From Solirubrobacterales bacterium (lineage in GTDB: Bacteria; Actinomycetota; Thermoleophilia; Solirubrobacterales; Solirubrobacteraceae): a DNA stretch of 5,998 nucleotides. The notes beneath the pieces were generated by a model. The model did no database searches and was not told where the DNA came from. It worked only from the letters and a program-made list of their open reading frames with translations. Shown here piece after piece: positions 1 to 5,320 of the stretch. How positions within the stretch are numbered: position 1 is the first letter of the stretch; each line of letters starts with the position of its first letter. Position numbers and translations under genes: made by a program. The stretch is taken from contig JAATFK010000056.1 of NCBI GenBank assembly GCA_015655225.1, positions 1 to 5,998 on the forward strand. The letters run 5' to 3'.

Positions 1-612
1 CTGGTCGCGGTGCCGCTGCTGGCGGCGCTCGCGCTCGGCTGGCTGGCCTGGAACGCGCACCCGCCGCGCCCCGCGCGGGCGCTGCTCGTGCTGCCCCTGT
101 TCGCGCTCGCCTGGGCCGACCGCACCGGCCTCGCGGGCGAGGGCGCGGCGCTGCTGCTCGCGGTGCTCAGCTGCGCGACGCTCGGCGTCCTGCTGTCGGC
201 CGTCGCCCCCCACAGCTGGCTGAAGGTCGGAATCGTCCTGATGGCCGCCGCCGACGTCTACCTGATCTCGACGCAGAAGCTCCAGGCGCCGAACGACGCG
301 CTCAACGTCGCGGCCCCGCCGGCGCATCTCCCCCAGCTCCAGCGGGAGCTGTTCGGCACCGCCCTGATGGGCTACGGGGACCTCTTCATCGCCGGCGTCC
401 TCGGCGCCCTGCTGGCGGCCGAGCGGCGCCCGCAGCTCGTCCCGATGGTGCTCGCGCTGCTGCTCGCGAGCGCATACGACTGCCTCTTCCTCGTCACCGA
501 CCTGCTGCCGGCGACCGTCCCGATCGCGGTCACGCTGATCGTGCTGGAGGCCTGGCGCTGGCAGCGCGGTCGCGTCCGGCCGCGCGAGCGCGCCCGCTCC
601 GCCCGCGCGTAA
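1..612 (+). CDS. SPP/presenilin-like GxGD intramembrane aspartyl protease (5' end missing)
   Basis: This is a multi-pass membrane protein whose frame is open to the left edge. The GTG at base 10 is the first candidate start, but the gene probably begins outside the window. Counting from that GTG (200 residues), hydrophobic segments lie at about 2-16, 22-37, 45-66, 70-88, 115-136, 142-163 and 165-182, followed by an Arg-rich cytosolic-type tail. Asp82 sits within one helix (AAADVYLI), Asp124 lies in MGYGDLFIAG in the next long helix, and LLPATVP (166-171) opens the last helix. Family A22 proteases (signal peptide peptidase, presenilin, archaeal PSH) have the same order: (Y)D in TM6, GxGD in TM7 and PAL in TM9. 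The 42-residue Asp-Asp spacing resembles SPP, and seven visible helices imply about two missing on the left if nine are present. Differences are Ala for Tyr before Asp82 and PAT for PAL. Prepilin peptidases also use GxGD but normally with a following Lys, absent here. The fold assignment is inference from motifs. Confidence 0.62.
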   Translation: MVAVPLLAALALGWLAWNAHPPRPARALLVLPLFALAWADRTGLAGEGAALLLAVLSCATLGVLLSAVAPHSWLKVGIVLMAAADVYLISTQKLQAPNDALNVAAPPAHLPQLQRELFGTALMGYGDLFIAGVLGALLAAERRPQLVPMVLALLLASAYDCLFLVTDLLPATVPIAVTLIVLEAWRWQRGRVRPRERARSARA

Positions 613-660
613 CGGACCGCGCCGACGCGCCACGGCCGGCGAGAAACCCGAGGAAAGACC

Positions 661-682
661 GCAACTCGGCCGTTGCTACGGT
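661..682 (+). promoter_or_regulatory. Possible promoter and inverted repeat upstream of the sigma-factor gene
   Basis: A 5-bp perfect inverted repeat (GCAAC at 661-665, GTTGC at 672-676, 6-nt spacer) abuts TACGGT (677-682). TACGGT fits a TANNNT -10 element and has an extended-10-like TGC in front. No convincing -35 hexamer is visible at 16-18 bp. A start site near base 689 would give a leader of about 20 nt. The arms are short, so chance is possible. Confidence 0.25.
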
Positions 683-694
683 GTCGAATGGGTC

Positions 695-699
695 GAGGA
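695..699 (+). promoter_or_regulatory. Ribosome binding site of the fused sigma factor
   Basis: GAGGA lies 10 nt upstream of the GTG at 710. No ATG or GTG codon lies in this frame for at least 60 bases upstream, so this site decides the GTG 710 start. The ATG at 688 is in another frame. Confidence 0.5.
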
Positions 700-709
700 C
701 CTGCTCCGC

Positions 710-2437
710 GTGGAAGTCTCTGCTCTCAAACAACCTGGCGTCACCGGAATCCACGGACGCTCGCCCCTGCTCCGGCTGCAGTCCGACGAGCGCCTGATCC
801 TGCTCGTGCGGCGCGGCAACCACGGCGCCTTCGAGGCGCTCGTGAGCCGCTACCAGTCGCGTCTGCTGGCCTTCTGCCGCCACATGCTGAACTCGCGCGA
901 GGACGCCGAGGACGTGCTGCAGGAGGTCTTCGCCGCCGCCTTCAACGCGATCCTCGCCGACGAGCGGGCGATCAACGCACGCCCGTGGCTCTACCGGATC
1001 GCGCGCAACCGCAGCCTCAACCACCTCCGCCGCGTCCAGCCGATCGGCGTCGACTCGATGGACGTGCACCTCGCCGACCACGGCACCACGACGGCCGACA
1101 AGGTCGAGGGCCGCGAGCAGTTCCGCGAGCTGCTGGCGGACGTGCAGACGCTCCCCGAGACCCAGCGCACCGCGCTGCTGCTGCGGGAGATCGACGCGCT
1201 CTCCTACGAGCAGATCGCCGAGGCGATGGAGACGACGATCCCGAGCGTCAAGTCGCTGCTGGTGCGCGCGCGCGTCTCGCTCGCGGAGGCGGCCGAGGCG
1301 CGGCAGCTGTCCTGCGAGGAGGTCCGCCAGGAGCTGGGCGAGATCGCCGAGGGCCTGCGCCGCCGCACGACGCCCCCGGTCCGCCGCCACCTGCGCGGCT
1401 GTGACCGCTGCGGCGCCTTCCGCACGCAGCTGAAGACGACCAACAAGGCGCTCGCCGCGGTGATGCCGGTCGGCGCGCTGTTCGTCGCGAAGAAGGTCCT
1501 CCTCGCTCACCTCGGCTGGTCCGCCAGCGCGGGCGGCCACGCGGGCGGCACGGCCGCGGCCGGCGGCGCCGCCGCCGCGGCCGGCGGCGCGGCGGCCAGC
1601 TCCGCCACCAGCTCGCTGATCTCCGCCGGCCTCGGCGCGGTCGCGACCAAGGCCGCCGCCGGGATCGCCGCCGCCGCGCTCGTGACGGCCGGCGCGGTCG
1701 AGATCGAGACGACGCCGAGACGCGCCACCACCACCCACGTCGCCTCCGCCGCGCCGGCGCACCACTCCGCCCCGGCCGTCCACACCACGCCGCCGGCCGT
1801 GATCCACCAGGCCCCGGCCAGCGTTCAGCGGGCGCTGGAGGCGAGCACGAGCAGCGCGTCGCGCCCGGCCTCCACGCGGTCCCGCACGGCGAAGCGGTCC
1901 GCCGCGAGTGGCAGCGGCGCAGCGACGAAGCACGAGCCGAGAACGACGAAGTCGAAGGTGACCGCGAGCCTGACGACGACGACCGCCTCCAACACGACCG
2001 CGCGCACCGCGCCGGAGCCCGGTCAGGTCCAGATCGAGTCGAGCATCACGACGCTGCCGACCGCGCTGCCGCCCGGCACCGCCCAGCCCGGCACGGTCAC
2101 GGGCGTGCCGCAGACGTCGAACGTGCCGACCGCGAGCACGACGACGACCGGTGGCGCCGCGCCGCCGGCCGACACCACGACCACGGCCACGACCACCACG
2201 ACGGCCACCACCCCGCCGCCGGCCGACACGACGACGACCACGACCCCGCCGCCCGTGACCACGCCGGTCACGCCGCCGTCGACCGATCCGGTCACGACGC
2301 CGACCGCCCCGGCGGATCCGCCGCCGACCACGACCGCGCCGCCGGTCACCGTCCCGACGACGCCGGCCGACCCGGTCACGACGCCGTCGTCCGGCGCCGA
2401 CGCGGGCGCCAGCACCACGTCGACCCCGGCGCCGTAG
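710..2437 (+). CDS. ECF-like sigma factor fused to zinc anti-sigma motif, membrane segment and Thr/Pro-rich tail
   Basis: This 575-residue protein combines transcription initiation and signal sensing. Residues about 34-108 form sigma-70 region 2 (EDAEDVLQEVF core-binding helix at 64-74, then RPWLYRIARNRSLNHLRR for -10 recognition at 91-108). Residues about 138-192 form region 4 (LPETQRTALLLREI, then a helix-turn-helix with LSYEQIAEAM and PSVKSLLVRAR). Cys202, His227, Cys231 and Cys234 give the C-x24-HxxxCxxC pattern of zinc-binding anti-sigma (zf-HC2-like) domains. An Ala/Gly linker (272-298) leads to an Ala-rich hydrophobic stretch at about 311-331 that I read as a single membrane span. The remaining 240 or so residues are Thr/Pro/Ala-rich and predicted outside the membrane. 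Ordinary ECF factors are about 170-200 residues. The fusion suggests a sigma factor held at the membrane by its own anti-sigma part. It starts at GTG with GAGGA 10 nt upstream. The membrane span is only moderately hydrophobic and is the least certain part. Confidence 0.88.
   Translation: MEVSALKQPGVTGIHGRSPLLRLQSDERLILLVRRGNHGAFEALVSRYQSRLLAFCRHMLNSREDAEDVLQEVFAAAFNAILADERAINARPWLYRIARNRSLNHLRRVQPIGVDSMDVHLADHGTTTADKVEGREQFRELLADVQTLPETQRTALLLREIDALSYEQIAEAMETTIPSVKSLLVRARVSLAEAAEARQLSCEEVRQELGEIAEGLRRRTTPPVRRHLRGCDRCGAFRTQLKTTNKALAAVMPVGALFVAKKVLLAHLGWSASAGGHAGGTAAAGGAAAAAGGAAASSATSSLISAGLGAVATKAAAGIAAAALVTAGAVEIETTPRRATTTHVASAAPAHHSAPAVHTTPPAVIHQAPASVQRALEASTSSASRPASTRSRTAKRSAASGSGAATKHEPRTTKSKVTASLTTTTASNTTARTAPEPGQVQIESSITTLPTALPPGTAQPGTVTGVPQTSNVPTASTTTTGGAAPPADTTTTATTTTTATTPPPADTTTTTTPPPVTTPVTPPSTDPVTTPTAPADPPPTTTAPPVTVPTTPADPVTTPSSGADAGASTTSTPAP
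1530..1602 (+). repeat. Low-complexity Ala/Gly linker with a 14-bp direct repeat
   Basis: This stretch inside the sigma gene codes for almost nothing but Ala and Gly. It contains a perfect 14-bp direct repeat (GCGGCCGGCGGCGC at 1556-1569 and 1577-1590). It joins the zinc motif to the putative membrane span and is likely flexible. Its length may vary between relatives through slippage. Confidence 0.6.
1955..2434 (+). repeat. Thr/Pro-rich low-complexity tail region of the sigma gene
   Basis: ACG/ACC threonine codons and CCG proline codons dominate this region. Recurring peptide units include PPADTTTT (twice, near residues 485-492 and 503-510), DPVTTP (twice) and long Thr runs. The region lies after the putative membrane span. 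It resembles wall-spanning or O-glycosylated stalks of exported actinobacterial proteins; that role is inference. Confidence 0.7.
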
Positions 2438-2455
2438 CGCCGCGCCGCCGCCGCG

Positions 2456-3376
2456 TCAGGCGGCGACCAGCCCGATCACCTTCATCCGCCGCTCGAGCGC
2501 TCTGAGCGCGAACGCGCGGGTCGCGTTCGCGCTGACGCCGTAGACCTCCTCGTCGTCGTCCGCCGGCGCCCATCTCGGTCTCAGTACGCCCTCGGCGACC
2601 GGCGCGATCTCGGCCAGCGTGCGGCTGATCGCGTCGCGGTGGCGCGGGTCCTCCTGCACCATGTCGCGCAGGAAGCGGGCGCCGAAGGCGACGTGGCGAT
2701 GCTCGTCGCGGGCGACGTTCGTGAAGCCCTCGACGAATCCCGGCAGCGTCCCCTCGCGCTCGTTGTAGTCGATGATGAAGTGCTGGCCGGTGAGCGCCAG
2801 CATCCCCTCGATCACCATGTGGTAGATCGTGATCGCCTCGACGAGCGTCTCGACGTCCTCGGGCTCGCGCGCGAGCCGGTCGACGCGACGGCTCAGCATC
2901 TCGTCGAAGAGGACGCCGAACTCCGGGTTCAGGTGCTCGCTCGTCGCCGCCAGGCGCTCCTCCAGGCCGGCGACGCCGAGCACGTCGACCTCGCTGTAGA
3001 AGCGGTCGAAGAAGGCGACGTGGCGCGCCTCGTCGGCGATCTGGGTGCAGAGGAAGATCCGCATGTCCTCGCGCGGCGCGGCCCGCATCATCGGCCCCAG
3101 CTCGGCCGCGACGCGCTGCTCGCCGACGAAGAACGACGACAGCCCGTACATCCGCGCGAAGCGCTCGTCGTCCTCGAAGCGCTCGTGCCAGTCGATCCGG
3201 TCCTGCCTGAAGTCGAGGTCCTGCACGGCCCACTGCTGGCGCTCCCAGAGCGAGTACAGCTCGCCGTAGCCGAGCAGTTGGACCTCGCCGCGGTCGGAGC
3301 CCTCCAGCAGCGCCGGGTCGCTGGTCGCGCGGAAGTCGACGCGCTCGGTGCGCGGGGTGACGGAGTCGGACGACAC
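2456..3376 (-). CDS. R2-like ligand-binding oxidase (R2lox family)
   Basis: This 306-residue ferritin-like four-helix protein carries six metal ligands: Glu86 (VGEQ), Glu116 and His119 (DEARH), Glu190 (VIEG), Glu225 and His228 (DEHRH). Val89, three residues after Glu86, and Tyr185, five before Glu190, match the Val/Tyr pair that forms an ether cross-link in characterised R2lox proteins (Rv0233 of M. tuberculosis, a Geobacillus homologue; numbering recalled from memory). The position after His119 where class I ribonucleotide reductase R2 has its radical Tyr is Phe123. The known family holds a Mn/Fe centre, binds a fatty-acid-like ligand in the core and does two-electron oxidation; the physiological substrate is unknown. 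The start is GTG at 3376 with GGGAGGT (3382-3388) 5 nt upstream. Such proteins are often mis-annotated as ribonucleotide reductase beta subunits. Spacing between Glu116 and Glu190 (74) is a few residues longer than in Rv0233. It is probably cytosolic, as no signal peptide is seen. Confidence 0.88.
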   Translation of the reverse strand: MSSDSVTPRTERVDFRATSDPALLEGSDRGEVQLLGYGELYSLWERQQWAVQDLDFRQDRIDWHERFEDDERFARMYGLSSFFVGEQRVAAELGPMMRAAPREDMRIFLCTQIADEARHVAFFDRFYSEVDVLGVAGLEERLAATSEHLNPEFGVLFDEMLSRRVDRLAREPEDVETLVEAITIYHMVIEGMLALTGQHFIIDYNEREGTLPGFVEGFTNVARDEHRHVAFGARFLRDMVQEDPRHRDAISRTLAEIAPVAEGVLRPRWAPADDDEEVYGVSANATRAFALRALERRMKVIGLVAA

Positions 3377-3381
3377 GGCGG

Positions 3382-3388
3382 ACCTCCC
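3382..3388 (-). promoter_or_regulatory. Strong Shine-Dalgarno of the R2lox gene
   Basis: GGGAGGT on the minus strand ends 5 nt before the GTG at 3376. It is the strongest ribosome binding site seen in the window and fixes the non-ATG start. Confidence 0.7.
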
Positions 3389-3409
3389 TCTCTGGAAACC
3401 GGGACGTCG

Positions 3410-3415
3410 AGCCTA
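3410..3415 (-). promoter_or_regulatory. Possible -10 element of the R2lox gene
   Basis: TAGGCT on the minus strand (3415 down to 3410) fits TANNNT and would place transcription start near 3403, about 27 nt ahead of the GTG. No good TTGACA-like hexamer is present at the expected distance. The sequence there is occupied by an inverted repeat, which would suit a regulated promoter. Confidence 0.3.
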
Positions 3416-3421
3416 GCCGAG

Positions 3422-3441
3422 GACTGGCTGGCTGGCCAGTC
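3422..3441. promoter_or_regulatory. Inverted repeat, candidate operator upstream of R2lox
   Basis: GACTGGC (3422-3428) and GCCAGTC (3435-3441) are perfect 7-bp inverted arms with a 6-nt spacer. A nested 8-bp palindrome, CTGGCCAG, lies at 3432-3439. The repeat would span roughly the -18 to -38 zone of the predicted R2lox promoter, suiting a dimeric repressor of TetR or similar type. It also lies 18 nt past the stop codon of the upstream lipoprotein gene, so it could instead be a short transcript hairpin, though no T run follows it. Confidence 0.4.
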
Positions 3442-3459
3442 GGAACCGCGCGCGGCCGG

Positions 3460-4068
3460 CTAGGGGCCGGCGTCGCCGCTGGCGGCGAGCGTGCCGGCGG
3501 CGCGGCCGTCGAGCACGAGGGCGTAGCGGCCGGCTCTGAGGCCGGCGAAGCGGATGCTCGTGCGCTTGCCGGGGGCGACCTTCAGCGTTCTCGGGGTTGG
3601 CGTCTTCAGCACGACCGTGTGCGGCTTGTGGTCGGCCGAGACGATCGTGACCTCGACCGCGAGGAAGGGCGGGACCGTGATGGTCGACGGGTCGAGCGTG
3701 TGCCCTCTCGCGACGAAGGTGGCGGGGACGTGGACTCTCCGCTCCTCGCTGCCCGGCTCCGTCGCGGTGGTGGAGGGCGGCGTCGTCGGCGCCGCGGTCG
3801 TGTTCGGGTTCGTCGGGTTCGGCGTAGTGGTCGTCGGCTCGGGGGCGTGGGCGAGCGGGCCGGTGCTCGTCGGGGTGGTCGGCGCCGTCGGCGTCGTCGC
3901 GCTGGTGCTCGGCGGCGCGGTGGTCGCGGTCGCCGGGACGGTCGTGACCGTCGCGACGGTCGTCGCCGTGCCGGTCGAGGAGGAGCCGCCGCAGCCGCCG
4001 GCGAGCAGGGCGACACCGGCGCCGGCGAGGGCGGCGAGCGGGACCAGGCGGTGGAGCGAGGCGGCCAT
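3460..4068 (-). CDS. Lipoprotein with Thr/Pro-rich spacer and copper-ligand-less cupredoxin-like domain
   Basis: The predicted protein has 202 residues from the ATG at 4068. AGGG lies 8 nt upstream, whereas the alternative GTG at 4077 overlaps that AGGG, so ATG is preferred. The N-terminus has His/Arg, then a hydrophobic core (LVPLAALAGAGVALLAGG) ending in a lipobox with Cys26, predicting a lipid-anchored surface protein. Residues about 30-107 are a Thr/Pro/Ala-rich spacer, probably extending across the wall. Residues about 108-202 look like a small beta-sandwich. VEVTIVSADHKPHTVVL (138-154) matches the cupredoxin strand bearing the first copper His (His150 here), then come APGKRTSIRF and LRAGRYALVLDGRAAGTL (177-194). 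In cupredoxins that last segment normally carries the Cys, His and Met ligands; here none is present. I infer a cupredoxin fold used for structure or binding, not electron transfer. R2lox lies 83 bp downstream in the same direction and may share its transcript. Confidence 0.75.
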   Translation of the reverse strand: MAASLHRLVPLAALAGAGVALLAGGCGGSSSTGTATTVATVTTVPATATTAPPSTSATTPTAPTTPTSTGPLAHAPEPTTTTPNPTNPNTTAAPTTPPSTTATEPGSEERRVHVPATFVARGHTLDPSTITVPPFLAVEVTIVSADHKPHTVVLKTPTPRTLKVAPGKRTSIRFAGLRAGRYALVLDGRAAGTLAASGDAGP

Positions 4069-4069
4069 G

Positions 4070-4080
4070 AGGGTCACCCT
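4070..4080. promoter_or_regulatory. 11-bp palindrome covering the ribosome binding site of the lipoprotein gene
   Basis: On the minus strand AGGGT and ACCCT flank a single G, giving a perfect odd-length palindrome whose left arm is the likely Shine-Dalgarno. The loop is too small for a stable hairpin as written, so a protein-binding site is the better reading if it is functional. It may be chance. Confidence 0.2.
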
Positions 4081-4106
4081 AGCGCCCGCGCCCGGCGGCT
4101 CCGCCC

Positions 4107-4129
4107 CCTGCCGGCGCGCCGGCGGCAGG
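4107..4129. terminator. GC-rich hairpin after the glycosyltransferase gene, possible terminator
   Basis: CCTGCCG (4107-4113) pairs perfectly with CGGCAGG (4123-4129), and the centre contains a 12-bp palindrome (4111-4122). It lies 17 nt past the stop of the glycosyltransferase and 38 nt before the lipoprotein start. There is no T run on either strand, so it would be a tail-less hairpin. The overall base composition makes such hairpins fairly easy to find. Confidence 0.35.
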
Positions 4130-4146
4130 CGCGGGCCGCCCGCGAC

Positions 4147-5286
4147 TCACCCCTCGTAGAGCCGCATCAGCCCCCGGTAGTAGACGTCCGGCGTGTGGCG
4201 CTCGCGGGCGCGCGCGAGCGCCGCCGCGCCCTGCCGCGCCCGCGCTGCCGGATCGGCCCACGCCGCCGCCAGCGCGGTCGTCCAGCCGTCGAGGTCGTCC
4301 GGCGCCAGCACGCTGCCGGCCTCCTCCCCGATCAGCTCCGGCAGCCCGCCGAGGTCGCTGCCGAGCACCGGCAGCCCGTCGGCGAGGGCCTCGACGACCG
4401 CCATCGGGCACGGCTCCTCCCAGCGCGCGGGCGCCAGCAGCAGCGCCGCGCCGCGCCGCTCGCGCGCCAGCGCCTCCGCCGAGAGCCGGCCGAGGAAGCG
4501 GATCCGCCCGTCGCCGCCGGCCAGCTCCCGCAGGCGCCCCGCGTCCGGTCCCTCGCCCGCGATCCGCAGCGGGACGCGGGACGCGCGTGCCGCCTGCACG
4601 GCCATGTCGAACCCCTTCTCCTCCACCAGCCGGCCGGCCGCCAGCGCGTAGCTCCCCTCCCCCGCCGCCGATGCCTCGGCGACCGCCGCGACCGCGTTCG
4701 GCAGGACGTCGAGCCGGTCGCCCGCGACGCCGAGCGACGCGAGCCGCGCCGCCTGCGCGCGGCCGACCGCGACGAGCCGGTCGGGTTCCCCGAGCAGCCG
4801 CGGCTGCTGGCGCGCGAGCCCGGCCGCGTAGACGACCGCCTCCGGCAGGCCGCCGCGGCAGCGGTGACGCAGGCCAGGGAGCGTGTCGCGGCCGTGGCAG
4901 TCGAAGCACGGCGCGCCGTCGCGGTAGGCGACGCCGATCGCGCAGAAGAGGCGGTAGTTGTGGAGGTGGAGCAGGACGCGTCGCGCCCCGGCCGCGCGCG
5001 CGGCCGCGAGCGCGCGCCAGCCGAGCAGCGGGTGGAGGTTGTGCGCGTGCACCACGTCGGCGCGGTGGGCGCGGACGGCGTCGGCGACCTCGCCGGGGTC
5101 GAGCCCGCCCCGCAGCAGCCCGCGCGCGGCCGTGGCGGCGCCGCTCGCGTCGCTGTCGCGCTCCAGGCGCGCGACGGCGTGGCCGCGCTCCTGGAGCAAG
5201 GCCGCGATCTCGTCCACGACGCGCTCCTCCCCGCCGGCGGCGCGATAGCGGTTGTGGAGCAGCAGGACGCGCGGGAGGGAAGCCAC
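4147..5286 (-). CDS. GT4-type glycosyltransferase (GT-B fold)
   Basis: This 379-residue retaining glycosyltransferase is predicted to move a sugar from a nucleotide-sugar donor to a glycan or lipid-linked acceptor at the cytosolic membrane face. The N-terminal Rossmann half starts with RVLLLHNRYRAAGGEERVV (6-24), with the Gly-Gly loop at 18-19 typical of family 4. DVVHAHNLHPLLG (77-89) and HLHNYRLFC (107-115) follow. The C-terminal half has AAGRLVEEKGFDMAV (216-230), RIAGEGPD (241-248) and the EX7E pair Glu291/Glu299 in WEEPCPMAVVEALADGLPV. A Cys group, CFDC (127-130) and HRC (Cys143), occurs in this subgroup and might bind metal. The length is normal and the gene intact. It starts at GTG 5286; no clear Shine-Dalgarno is seen. 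The donor and acceptor cannot be told from sequence. It is divergent from the next glycosyltransferase, so the pair likely marks the edge of a surface-glycan locus. Confidence 0.9.
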   Translation of the reverse strand: MASLPRVLLLHNRYRAAGGEERVVDEIAALLQERGHAVARLERDSDASGAATAARGLLRGGLDPGEVADAVRAHRADVVHAHNLHPLLGWRALAAARAAGARRVLLHLHNYRLFCAIGVAYRDGAPCFDCHGRDTLPGLRHRCRGGLPEAVVYAAGLARQQPRLLGEPDRLVAVGRAQAARLASLGVAGDRLDVLPNAVAAVAEASAAGEGSYALAAGRLVEEKGFDMAVQAARASRVPLRIAGEGPDAGRLRELAGGDGRIRFLGRLSAEALARERRGAALLLAPARWEEPCPMAVVEALADGLPVLGSDLGGLPELIGEEAGSVLAPDDLDGWTTALAAAWADPAARARQGAAALARARERHTPDVYYRGLMRLYEG

Positions 5287-5320
5287 AGCCGTCGCGATTC
5301 TGGCAGGCTCCCCGGTCCCC
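5287..5320. promoter_or_regulatory. 34-bp divergent intergenic region between two glycosyltransferases
   Basis: Only 34 bp separate the two outward-facing GTG starts. Neither gene shows a good Shine-Dalgarno. CAGAAT on the minus strand (5302-5297) and GATTCT on the plus strand (5296-5301) are the only AT-richer hexamers. They overlap, so any two promoters here would be mutually exclusive or give near-leaderless transcripts. No element is convincing by itself. Confidence 0.3.

Noticed and set aside
1..612. Prepilin peptidase (A24) as the identity of the first gene
   Set aside because: GxGD is shared, but the Lys that usually follows in prepilin peptidases is missing, and the LLPATVP segment and SPP-like spacing favour A22. 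It is not fully excluded without the 5' end.
613..660. Terminator or small RNA between the protease-like gene and the sigma gene
   Set aside because: No stem of useful length with a T run, and no conserved RNA pattern, could be seen.
530..1933. Long open frame on the minus strand opposite the sigma gene
   Set aside because: It is Arg/Gly/Ala-rich with no recognisable domain. The plus strand here has clear sigma regions 2 and 4, so this is a GC-rich antisense shadow.
2137..2433. Tandem repeat array of CRISPR or VNTR type
   Set aside because: Repetition is at the level of Thr/Pro codons with irregular units. There is no constant repeat/spacer structure and the reading frame stays coding.
2438..2455. 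Bidirectional terminator between the convergent sigma and R2lox genes
   Set aside because: The 18-bp gap is a CGCCG-rich run without clear inverted arms or T runs, so no terminator can be supported there.
2376..3233. Second minus-strand frame overlapping R2lox
   Set aside because: It lies in another frame of the same region, is highly Arg-rich and crosses the end of the convergent sigma gene. No domain is visible.
2456..3376. Class I ribonucleotide reductase beta subunit
   Set aside because: The radical-Tyr position is Phe123, and the Val89/Tyr185 pair is diagnostic of R2lox.
2639..3463. Plus-strand open frame of 274 codons opposite R2lox
   Set aside because: The minus strand encodes a complete R2lox with all ligands. 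The plus frame is a mirror of its codons and has no motif of its own.
3554..4159. Plus-strand Val/Gly-rich open frame that looks hydrophobic
   Set aside because: Its apparent hydrophobicity is the antisense of Thr/Pro/Ala codons in the lipoprotein spacer. The minus strand has a proper lipobox and ribosome binding site.
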